From NCBI GenBank assembly GCA_001939145.1, contig LSRX01001178.1, positions 131,396 to 195,395 on the forward strand: 64,000 bases of DNA, written 5' to 3'. Of the stretch, positions 1 to 9,869 are shown piece by piece (the stretch's first letter is position 1; each line of letters starts with the position of its first letter). The position numbers and the translations under genes were made by a program. The notes beneath the pieces were generated by a model. The model ran no database searches. It was given only the letters and a program-made list of their open reading frames with translations, and had not been told where the DNA came from. This DNA comes from Symbiodinium microadriaticum. Taxonomy: Eukaryota > Sar > Dinophyceae > Suessiales > Symbiodiniaceae.

Positions 1-65
1 CTTCTCGGTTTTCGAGCTGGCGCCCATCATGACGGCAGCTTCTGGGGATCCGGCTGTAAACTCAC

Positions 66-681
66 CTCGTGGGGGGATGGAGGGGATGCAGGGCCCTCTG
101 GAGCCTCAGCAAGCAAGCATGGCACATCGCAGCGGATGGGATGTTTGAGAAGGGAACCTCCAGGACCGGTGGCTTTAGCTGCGCATGCCTCCGCCGTGCC
201 AAACTTTCATATAAGACGAACAGGGCCACGAGACCAAGGCTGCCGCAACATTGCTTCAAGTTGGCGGTATTGCTGCGCCTGTGTGTGTACTCAGACAAGA
301 AACGGCAAGCCAGGACTACACAGAGGCGGGGCAGATGGCACCTGCTGCAGCTGCTGTGCATGATGCTGCTGCCTCAGGGGCACGATGTAGCGTCAGATTT
401 CCAAACTCTCTCCAATGCACTTGAGCTGACGATGTCGCTCAGCCGTGGTTGCTGAGACATGCGCTGCAGCAGTTGCACCTGGCTTTCGAAAAGCTGGTTC
501 TGATTCTGGATCTCCTCCGCACGAGGGAGACAAAGGCCCTCCCGCGCAAGTTCGCGGTATATCAGTCTGTCCTGCTGAGTGTGGAGCTGCTCGTTCTTGA
601 GGTTACAAATCTCCGTCTTCAGGTTGAAGATAATGACGTCCTTTCCTCGTCGAGAATCAGGGACAGCACATGTGATGCAGC
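66..681 (-). CDS. Coiled-coil protein, partial exons
   Basis: The minus strand at about 681-374 has an open frame rich in Glu, Gln and Leu. It reads like a coiled coil, with segments such as IFNLKTEICNLKNEQL and AEEIQNQNQLFESQVQLLQR, and then reaches TGA at 376-374. A good acceptor (ACGCAG) lies just before 681. A second small candidate exon lies at 104-66, between a CTGAG acceptor and a GTGAGT donor, and encodes a Pro-rich stretch. No family is recognised. Similar Gln/Glu-rich minus-strand exons at 6.8-7.1 kb could belong to the same gene, but that is inference. The gene may continue past the left edge. The exon is fairly convincing as coding sequence; the model is not resolved. Confidence 0.4.
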
Positions 682-689
682 CTGCGTCT

Positions 690-2590
690 GGGATTTACTG
701 CAGCTTTTCGGAATGTGTGTTTGCATATGTTTTGCGGCCTTCTAGGGTGAGAGACACAAGTGAACACTACAGAGGAAAGCAAAAGCCGGGCTTCAGTTGC
801 CAGTCGAGCCGACTGCCGACCACTGGGACTGAGCTGCGAGCTTGTCAAGTCATCCTTCATTGTGAGCGCCTTCTCCTTCCAGACATAGCATGACAGGTCA
901 ACGCTCCCCAAATGCTGCAGTTGTGCCGGAAGGCCTCTGCCTGTGCACCTTTCCGAATAGCTGCCACCAAAAGCTCTCGCCTTTGGTGCCACCCCACATG
1001 ATAACAGCACCAAGCATTCAAGAATCTCCGAACTTTCGATCGAGCGCGGTGCTGCTGCAGGAACCTGTAGCCGAAAACACGACCATGGCCCAAGACATTA
1101 TGCTCATGGGAAGCAAAGCGAGGGCAGCACTTCGTCTGGAGCTCGGCAAGGTGGGACGAACTCACGCCCTCTGCCTTAGGTTTAGGTTCCGAGCACTTTC
1201 CAAACGGTGAACAGCCAGTTGTCGAGCCATTTGGGGAAGGCTCTCGAGGGCCTCTGAGTAGCGCAATGCTTGACATGCTGCGGATTTGGACACATGCTTA
1301 TCACGCACGCCCTCTGCCGATCACCACTTCCCTGGCATGAAGGCCTTGTCGCTTTACCACCGTGCTCGCACTTGCGTTCCATGCTGATGCCCTTCTCTGC
1401 GCTGCAGGCTGCAGGTTGAAGGTGTTGTTTTGGTAGTGGTAGTAGTGGTATAGTGGCAGTAGTGGTAGTAGTAGAGGTGGCAGTGTGCTGCAGATATTGC
1501 AATAATTACTCAGCAACTGTCAGTGTGTAGGTTTGGGGAGGCCGCGAAACTGAACTCATTTCTGAGATGGCGACGGCAGAAGATTTCTCTTCGACGTCTG
1601 CGGAAGAAGTCGAACTTGGAGGCCTTCGTGCCAGGCCAAGATTGGCCGACTCAAATTAAAGGCTTAAAGGGGTCATAACCGTGTTAATAAAAAACGTGAT
1701 GACTAAATGCCGTGAACATTGCAAGAACCATCATCGCACTAGGAATGGGAATCGGAAAAACAACAATCAAACCTTGCCACCTTGCCAGCATTCATGATGT
1801 TTCGCATGGGCTTGGGGCCGCAGAGTTGTATAACAAAGACAAGGAGAAGCAGAAGAAGAAGAAGTCAAAGACTGTAATGTGATGGTGATTGTAATGATGC
1901 GGCAGTGTTAGTGGTTATGGTAGCGGTAGCAGGTCGTAGCAACAGTACAAGTAGCAGAAGAGGTGGCGGCAGGAGCAGCAGTACTAAGTTGACAAAGTAA
2001 TCAGTACATTGCCGCCTTCCGCCATAAGCAAAAAAAACAAGCGAGCAAGCAAGCGACAAGACAAAAGAGCGCGAATTTGGAGCTGCTCCTGCTGCAGCTC
2101 CTGCTAGTACTAGCACTTCTACTGCTTGTAGCACCGGTACGCTGATTCAATCAAGCCCACAGGCCCCAGAAGTGTGAGGATGCAGGCCGGGGTCGTAAGA
2201 GTTGCTGCTGTTGCGGCAGTTTGTTGATGCTCTGTTGCTACTACTTCTGAAAGTCACTACCGCCACAGTTACCAGTACGCCGTGGAGTAGCCGCGTAGAG
2301 CAGGCTGTACTGACAAAAAGCGAGGTTCAGAAGCGGAACACACCCCGTAATGATCCCACCAACCCGACCATTCTAAGGCACAGGATTCAACCCCGAGCTT
2401 AGCCTTGATGATCTTCAATCGTGTCAGAAGTTTGGGGTTTTTTGAAACCCCTCCACAGAGATTGTGCTAAGTCGTGGACGTGACGCCGTCCTTGGTACCT
2501 GGGCAGAGGCACGGAAACTTACACTGAAGTCTTCTGACAGCTTCGCTGCGTCCCGGGGGATAGAACCGTAAATCGAAAGACACCATCCGC
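690..2590. other. No confident gene
   Basis: Short open frames occur on both strands, with none recognisable. A GGGC|GTGAGT donor-like site on the minus strand near 1,170 suggests intron and exon pieces. The stretch also contains GTA/GTG triplet-rich tracts at about 1,428-1,482 and 1,888-1,986. Confidence 0.4.
1428..1482. repeat. Imperfect GTA/GTG triplet repeat
   Basis: Runs of GGTAGT and GTAGTG units with a few interruptions. A related, more degenerate tract occurs at about 1,888-1,986. Confidence 0.7.
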
Positions 2591-2597
2591 AGCAAAC

Positions 2598-2672
2598 ATG
2601 ACACCCACAGTCGCGGCAGTGCCTCTAACCCTGGCTGCAGCCTTCATTTTATGGGCTGCTGAAGCAGTTCCA
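2598..2672 (+). CDS. Possible signal-peptide first exon
   Basis: An ATG at 2,598 opens 25 codons giving MTPTVAAVPLTLAAAFILWA followed by AEAVP. This is a typical hydrophobic signal peptide with an AEA-type cleavage region. It is followed directly by a consensus GTGAGT donor at 2,673, in phase 0. No convincing downstream plus-strand exon was identified in 2.8-3.6 kb. Nearly all other genes here are on the minus strand, so this may be a chance combination. Confidence 0.3.
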
Positions 2673-2679
2673 GTGAGTT

Positions 2680-4150
2680 CGGGGCATGGCGACTGAAGCT
2701 GATTCGCATCCTACTACTGTGGGGTGCCCTTAGCTGTGGCACGGGCCTGTCTTCGCGGGCTTCAAGTCCGGGCTAGGCGGCGATGGCACCGCCACATTGG
2801 CCTGCCCCGGTGATACCCGGCGTCAGCGGCTGCTCATAGGCAGAATGCATGGGCCGGCGAGGATAATCTCTGGAATTCGAATGGTCCCGGTGCTTCAGGC
2901 CACAAATCCGCAATCGCCGTCCTCTAGCTTGCCAAGCAACCCACTGACCTCCTCAGAGAGGCTGCCAGTGCCACCGGTTCCAGCCGAACCAACCTCGATT
3001 TCCGGCATGCAGCTTCAAGGTCCCTGCATGCAGGCAGCCATCGTCCCTGATCTGAACACACTGGGTGCGAAGACGCGGGCACGCCCTGGGGAAGTGCGAG
3101 TCTCCTGCGCTCTCTGCACTCCAAGGTCTGATAGCACTCTCATTAACATAAACATCTGACTCAAAGTGCAACATACCCCGGATGATGCTCTTCACTCGGA
3201 AGCTCACATACAATCCCATGACATATCCCTCGGCCTTCGATCGCACACTCAGCTGGCCCGACCTAAACCGCCCCGGCCAATCCTGCTGCGCCTTGGCCAT
3301 GTTCCCAGCCTGCGGCCTGCCACCATGAACTCACGCCTTGCAAAAAAGACCATCCATCGGGGCCGCACCTGTTCGTCGCAGCCTTCACCTTCGGGCTCTT
3401 GGCCTGAAAAGCAAGAAGTCGCACCAGCACATGGCTCGAGCCAACAACTTTCTCAGAGGCCGATCCTGGCTGCTGCCCGTCTCGCCGTAGAGCCCATGGA
3501 AGCCCTCACAAGCACTCAACCAGGCTCTTCAAGAGGGTCTTCTTCCGAGTCTTTCCGGCATGGCCTTTGCAGGCCGATGTGCCGAGCTTGCCGAGCTTGC
3601 CGAGGTCCGAGGGCGAGCGAATGACGGCGAAGCCGTTTTTTCAAGGCGCCCCGATCCTCCCTTTTCCTTTGTAGGGGACCCTGTCGTGCCTGGAACGTGC
3701 CAGGATGCAACCTGCAAGCACAGGATGAATCACGAAGCATGCCAAGGCCTTCTTGCATGTTGAGCACCTTTCGCACGGAACGACCTGAGAAGCCATCCAA
3801 GCCAAGTGGCTTGGATGAATCTTGCATTGGAGGCAGCACTCAAGCGTGCTCAACTGAACTACTCAGGATGCTAGCTGCTAGTTGAGCTGAAGCCCATGAA
3901 CCACCGCTCCCAACAGATCTCAAAGCACAGGTACCACACATCTGGGGCAAAAGCGAGCAGCGGCGAGGATGGCACGAACTTGCTCTGCCTTTGCACCATC
4001 TGCTGGTGTGCTTGAGGCTACTTTGTGCAGTAGTCATTGCTGGAGGCACTCCTGTTGCACGGATTCGTCCGAGTTTGCATGAAGGCAGGATGCACTTTAC
4101 ATGGACGGCATTGAGAAGACACCTGCGATCAGTGTAGGCCTTGCCTAACG
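2680..4150. other. Unresolved region with possible minus-strand exons
   Basis: Open frames on both strands overlap here. On the minus strand a short frame around 3,260-3,215 (LSVRSKAEGYVMGLY) ends at a GTGAGC donor, and another frame at 3,840-3,690 is open. None matches a known family. Confidence 0.25.
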
Positions 4151-4157
4151 TTCTCAC

Positions 4158-4253
4158 GCGCCTCAGGGTCGTGTTGTACCAAGATTTGCTGGCCGCCGAG
4201 GTCGCCGCATCGGCACGAAGTGACATTCGATTGCTGACGATGCACTCCAGCAC
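4158..4253 (-). CDS. Possible internal exon
   Basis: The minus strand reads VLECIVSNRMSLRADAATSA and continues to a GTGAGA donor. A TTGCAAG acceptor precedes it. Codon content looks coding but the product is unknown. Confidence 0.25.
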
Positions 4254-4282
4254 CTTGCAAGATTGGTTTCCGTGGAAATCTA

Positions 4283-4405
4283 TACATACATATACGTATA
4301 CATACATATATATATATATATGTACATATATATATATACAGAGAGAGAGAGAGATAGACACATATCTCTATCTATCTATCTATCTATCTATCTATATATT
4401 TGATT
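4283..4405. repeat. Compound microsatellite (TA, GA, TATC)
   Basis: Adjoining (TA)n with TATACATA variants, (GA)n, and a (TATC)n run of about nine units. Confidence 0.9.
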
Positions 4406-4409
4406 TATG

Positions 4410-5140
4410 GTGGCGCCCCGGCGGCCCCCCCCCCATGGCTCAGGTTTTATACAATCTACAAGTATACACTGATCACGATGTATTCCGGCCCCCTGTGGAA
4501 CGGGACAGCCCGCTTCCACGGCTCTGTGATTCTCCATCCGTCTGGGTTGCCCTTTCTTCTGCCGCACAACTGATCATACGAATTCTGCTTAGAACCCCTC
4601 TCAGCACAAGTAATCATACTAAGTATTGTCTATAACCGTCTTAAAGCAATACTAATCATTCGAGATATTGCTTAGAACCCCTCTGAGCATGACTACTCAC
4701 ACTAGACTAAGTATTGCCTCTAACCCTCTTACACTACTCCTGATCATATTACGAAGTAACATAATCATTGTAAATACTGCCTATACCCCTCTTAAGGTAG
4801 TACCAATCACACGAAACCTTACTTCGAGCCCCTCCGAACCCGAATAAGCACAGGTAGCGCTTGTACGACTAATCAGAAAAAGCCTTGAGTTGAACCCCGC
4901 TGTCCCAGGCATTCGAGCGCGCACTAGAACAAAGCCTTTGTTAATCCTGGAAAACCCAGATAAACCCTATTGAAGCCCTCATAGAACCCTATATTAACTC
5001 TCCAAAAACCCCCAGTGGCCCAGTGCTCGTCTTGTTGCAATTAAGGCTCCAGGCCCTTGTAAGTGAGACCCATACCATTTGGTTGGAGGGGGGTGGGGGG
5101 GAGGGGCGCAGAACGCACAGCGCACAACCATATATGTCGT
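4410..5140. other. AT-rich intergenic or intronic DNA
   Basis: No coding frame is recognised. A loosely repeated theme of the form AACCCCTCT..AGCA..TAATCAT..CTAAGTATTG recurs between about 4,580 and 4,830, suggesting an old degenerate tandem duplication. Confidence 0.35.
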
Positions 5141-5143
5141 GTG

Positions 5144-5416
5144 GTTGTGTGTGTGTGTGTGTGCGTGCATGCATGCATGCATGCATGCATGCATGCATGC
5201 ATGCATCCATCCATCCATCCATCCATCCATCCATCCATCCATCCATACACACATACACATACACATACACAAGCACATGCACATGCACATGCACATGCAC
5301 ATGCACATGCACATGCACACACACACACATACACATACACATACACATACACATGCACATGCACATGCACATGCACATGCACATGCACATGCACATGCAC
5401 ATGCACATGCACATAC
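5144..5416. repeat. Microsatellite block (GT, GCAT, ATCC, CACATG)
   Basis: Consecutive tracts of (GT)n, (GCAT)n, (ATCC)n, (ACATAC)n and (ACATGC)n. The block ends abruptly at the N at 5,417. The long open frames across it are by-products of the repeats, not genes. Confidence 0.95.
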
Positions 5417-5417
5417 N
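5417..5417. other. Assembly gap (single N)
   Basis: One undetermined base separates two unrelated microsatellites, (ACATGC)n on the left and a decanucleotide array on the right. This is what a join between two contigs that both ended in repeats looks like. Confidence 0.8.
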
Positions 5418-6640
5418 TCTGTCTGTCTCTGTCTGTCTCTGTCTGTCTCTGTCTGTCTCTGTCTGTCTCTGTCTGTCTCTGTCTGTCTCTGTCTGTCTCT
5501 GTCTGTCTCTGTCTGTCTCTGTCTGTCTCTGTCTGTCTCTGTCTGTCTCTGTCTGTCTCTGTCTGTCTCTGTCTGTCTCTGTCTGTCTCTGTCTGTCTCT
5601 GTCTGTCTCTGTCTGTCTCTGTCTGTCTCTGTCTGTCTCTGTCTGTCTCTGTCTGTCTCTGTCTGTCTCTGTCTGTCTCTGTCTGTCTCTGTCTGTCTCT
5701 GTCTGTCTCTGTCTGTCTCTGTCTGTCTCTGTCTGTCTCTGTCTGTCTCTGTCTGTCTCTGTCTGTCTCTGTCTGTCTCTGTCTGTCTCTGTCTGTCTCT
5801 GTCTGTCTCTGTCTGTCTCTGTCTGTCTCTGTCTGTCTCTGTCTGTCTCTGTCTGTCTCTGTCTGTCTCTGTCTGTCTCTGTCTGTCTCTGTCTGTCTCT
5901 GTCTGTCTCTGTCTGTCTCTGTCTGTCTCTGTCTGTCTCTGTCTGTCTCTGTCTGTCTCTGTCTGTCTCTGTCTGTCTCTGTCTGTCTCTGTCTGTCTCT
6001 GTCTGTCTCTGTCTGTCTCTGTCTGTCTCTGTCTGTCTCTGTCTGTCTCTGTCTGTCTCTGTCTGTCTCTGTCTGTCTCTGTCTGTCTCTGTCTGTCTCT
6101 GTCTGTCTCTGTCTGTCTCTGTCTGTCTCTGTCTGTCTCTGTCTGTCTCTGTCTGTCTCTGTCTGTCTCTGTCTGTCTCTGTCTGTCTCTGTCTGTCTCT
6201 GTCTGTCTCTGTCTGTCTCTGTCTGTCTCTGTCTGTCTCTGTCTGTCTCTGTCTGTCTCTGTCTGTCTCTGTCTGTCTCTGTCTGTCTCTGTCTGTCTCT
6301 GTCTGTCTCTGTCTGTCTCTGTCTGTCTCTGTCTGTCTCTGTCTGTCTCTGTCTGTCTCTGTCTGTCTCTGTCTGTCTCTGTCTGTCTCTGTCTGTCTCT
6401 GTCTGTCTCTGTCTGTCTCTGTCTGTCTCTGTCTGTCTCTGTCTGTCTCTGTCTGTCTCTGTCTGTCTCTGTCTGTCTCTGTCTGTCTCTGTCTGTCTCT
6501 GTCTGTCTCTGTCTGTCTCTGTCTGTCTCTGTCTGTCTCTGTCTGTCTCTGTCTGTCTCTGTCTGTCTCTGTCTGTCTCTGTCTGTCTCTGTCTGTCTCT
6601 GTCTGTCTCTGTCTGTCTGTCTGTCTGTCTCTCTGTATGT
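5418..6640. repeat. Perfect decanucleotide array (GTCTGTCTCT)n
   Basis: About 118 head-to-tail copies of GTCTGTCTCT run from roughly 5,421 to 6,600 with no visible substitution, then decay into GTCT and TG-rich sequence by about 6,710. All three forward frames and the minus-strand [10 protein letters not shown] frame stay open simply because the unit lacks stop codons. No protein should be inferred. Confidence 0.95.
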
Positions 6641-6790
6641 GTGTATCTACGTATGTGTGTGTGTTGTATGTGTGTATTTGTGAGTATGTGTATGTATGTG
6701 TGTGTAGGCTCGACCCTAAGCCCTGCAGGGTGGGTTGCTGATGCTTGGCGCCTGCTGAGCCTGCGCGAGGTAAGATTGGCAGGACCTCAC

Positions 6791-7118
6791 CTGCAGGAGT
6801 GAAAAGCCATGCAACAACACCTCGCTTCAGGCTCAGTGAAACGGTTGCCTCTTTGGTCACTTCCTGTGAGCCGTTCTGCATCTGCTGCACCTGCTCCATG
6901 TTCTGTGTGATTCTGCCCCATCTACAAGCCCAGTCCATCTCACGGAGGCAGACATGCAGAGAGAGAGAGAGAGAGTGCGTGTGTGTGTGTGTGTGTACGA
7001 AACCTTGAACAGTGACGAATGGCAACATTTCTGTTCGAGGCAAGCGGCCTGGGCCTTGAGAATAAAGTTCTCGCCTTCCAGTCGCAGGCAGGTGGCCTCG
7101 TAGAAAAAGAGAGACCCG
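6791..7118 (-). CDS. Possible exons of a coiled-coil protein
   Basis: Two minus-strand segments look coding. One, at about 7,118-7,004, reads FFYEATCLRLEGENFILKAQ onward and stops at a weak GTTTCG donor. The other, at about 6,915-6,791, contains QNMEQVQQMQNGSQEVTKEA and ends at a GTGAGG donor. A GA/GT microsatellite lies between them (6,960-7,000) and would be intronic. The Gln/Glu-rich character resembles the exon at 374-681 on the same strand, so one gene with a very large satellite-bearing intron is possible but unproven. Confidence 0.3.
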
Positions 7119-7129
7119 CAGACCACTCC

Positions 7130-7590
7130 GAAACGGGTAACAGCTTCTCAGCTTCTGGTAACTGTGGACTGTGGGAATAAGCCGGGCTGAACTTTCGGTG
7201 ATCCCAGTGTGGGGGCTAAGAATGTTGCGGTGACAGCATGATCCGTCCTTGCTATACTCGCCTTCCACGCCCTTCACTTCTTTGCATGTTTGTTTCTGGG
7301 GGCTTTTGTGCTCCCGTATGCAGATGCCCTTAACCAATGAACTGTCAAAACCGTCTGCCATGCAGAACTTGTCGTATCAGCCTTCCAAAATTGCACGGCC
7401 TGCAGCCGCAAAAGCAATCGACATGTGAGCGTAAGGGCAGCAACAAGGCTAGGAGACTGATGTATATATGTGCGACGCTTGCTGGCATGCTTCCCCTTAT
7501 GGTCTGTGTCACAGTGACCCGCCTCACGCTGTGCCAGAGCAGCCTGCACGAACAATGAATGTGCATCCAACGCACGGACCAACACATGAA
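7130..7590. other. No confident gene
   Basis: A minus-strand frame beginning MADGFDSSLVKG at 7,361 is open, but it is continuous with the microsatellite frame and has no recognisable domain. Confidence 0.3.
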
Positions 7591-8060
7591 TGTCTGCACA
7601 TATCTGTCGATTTTTATGTGCGCATGCATGAATGCGGGGGTACGGGGTACATATTTGTGAACGCACGTACATGCATGCGTATGCGAGTCTGCATGTATAC
7701 ATGGGTGTATACATGTATACACGCACACGGGCATGCATACAACGCAAATGTATTCTGTATGCATATTTTAATAACTTTTTAATCATGCATGTATGCATGC
7801 GCGAATGTACGAATAAGACTACATACATACAAACCTTCACCTACGCATGTACATTTACATATGTATGTCCAGAAATGCATATGTGCATCATGTGTACATA
7901 TGTGTGTGCGTCTGCGTGTGTGTGCCGGCTTTTGACCGTCATGTGTATACATATACATGTATATCAATGTCTGTACATGTACGTACATACATACATACGT
8001 ACATGCATACATACATGCACACATATAGATACGCATGTGCATATACATAAACAGACCAAC
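7590..8060. repeat. ATGT/ACGC low-complexity tract
   Basis: Degenerate, alternating purine-pyrimidine rich sequence built from ACAT, GTAT, GCAT and CATAC words. Open frames on both strands consist of Cys, His, Met, Thr, Tyr and Val codons from the repeat. Confidence 0.75.
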
Positions 8061-8069
8061 TGTTGAACA

Positions 8070-9860
8070 ATGCACCGATTACCCATGATCGACCCAGAAA
8101 AAAATTTAGTTTGGAACAAAAAAGAAATGAGGAGGTACAGAGGGTTCACTGGGATAGTTCGTCATACTGAAGGAAGCAGAACGGCAACTCTAACCACAGT
8201 GGTGATGGCTGGTAAATGTATACCAAGACTACACTGCCCATGCCGTTCCGGTACTACTCGATTCAAAGTATAGCAGGCGTCTGCTGGCAATATGTTGGCC
8301 ATATACCACCCCTTCCAGTTTAGATTTTTCCGCATGTGAGTCAACTTACAAGTTGAAAACATGGTACCACTTGCTGGTTGATCTAGTATACGCACCCTGG
8401 GTTGAACTTCTTATGCATTATGGACTGACCGTTCGCAATCTCTTCCAATGCCATTCGAAAGGCTGCTCTACTGCTCTACTATTGCTCAGCCATTGCTGAT
8501 GCATCACATGCTCCTGGCGTCTTGGCATAAACGTGTCGTTCTATAGTCAGCTGCCCCATGCCGACGTGCACTGTCTTGTAAGCTTAGGTTGGTATCTTGC
8601 TTTACTTAGTAAAGTCTCCGCGGCAAGGCTCTCCCTCTGTCCCAAACCATGGCCAGCCCGCTCCTGAGCCTTCGTGAGCTCATCCTCCTGGACGGAAGCG
8701 GAGGCTGCAGTTCATCATGCTCGCAACATGGAGGCAGAAAATTTGGGAGAGCATCTGTTGTTGGGTGTTGTGCTTTCCGGTCTGTCACCCGAAAACCGTG
8801 GAATAAGAAGCCATGAAGCCGGAAAGCCAAGAAAACTTGGGGCTCCAAGGCCTCCTACCCTTGCTGAAGGACGTCTATGCCTGGAACCCGCCGACTCTAG
8901 GAAAAGACTGTGGCAACACCTGCATGCTAAGCCTTCGACATGGTACTTCGGTTGCAAACTTGCCACCAAAGTGTGTTGCGCGCATGCTTCGAAACTCCAG
9001 CGCATCCCAACGTGGCAAATCAGGTTCCAGATATCAACCAAGCGTTACCTTGAAAACAGTCCAAGCAAATCGTGCTTCCGGGAATACACCTTTTCGATGC
9101 AGTCGCGCCTCGGGAGATTTTGACATTGCTTTCACGAAGCTATCTGCTAGCTTTCACCAAATCCGCTGCTGATTTGTTGCTGCTGCTGTGGACGTCTGTG
9201 CGACAACTCTGCTTTCGCTACGTCAGTATGGCTCGTCACTGCTAGGATGCAGCTCGAGCCAGCAAAACAAACCCAAATAATCTCGATTTGCGCAGCCCAC
9301 GTCACGGCACTTGACTCACGGCTGGCGATGCAAATGATGCAGGTATGCTAAGGCACCCAAACTCGCAGATAGTGACCATGCTTTCGCGGCGTAGCTGAGG
9401 CTGAGGCATTCCGGGGGCTGCCATCCAAACATGGTTCTCTTTCGGGCTCCACGCGAAACAGCGATCTGCTAGTCAATACCTGCAGATTCTGCCAACGTAA
9501 GGACCAGCTCTCGCCTGCACGAGCTACTGATGAAATACAGTCCAAGGGAGAGGGCTCAACACCCTTCCGCCCCCGGAGTATGTGACAACGTACGGCATGC
9601 GACATAACTAATTATAATTAACTTGTGCAGTTGTTCAACCATGTTAGGGGTGCACCCCTATCATGGTAGGCTGCACACAAAAACTCACCATGACTCACCT
9701 TTCCCAGCCCTGAAGACAGGCTTTGATTTTTGCCAGGAAGGTGAATCGAAAACCTGGAGAGCTCTCTCTGCAAGATTCAAAGGACAGGCAGCTCGTTTTA
9801 CGTGCGACCGTCCAGGACACAAGTCCTCGCTTAGCGGTGACAAAAAAGTAGAGAAAACAA
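8070..9860. other. No recognised gene
   Basis: Several open frames of 60-150 codons occur but none is recognisable, and no strong splice-bounded exon was noticed. The right end should include the 3' untranslated region of the minus-strand membrane protein that stops at 9,870. Confidence 0.35.
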
Positions 9861-9869
9861 CCTTGCGAC

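Noticed and set aside
4989-7361. 790-codon minus-strand frame with [10 protein letters not shown] repeats, and long plus-strand SVCLCLSL frames
   Set aside because: They exist only because the 10-bp satellite has no stop codons in these frames; they also cross an N.
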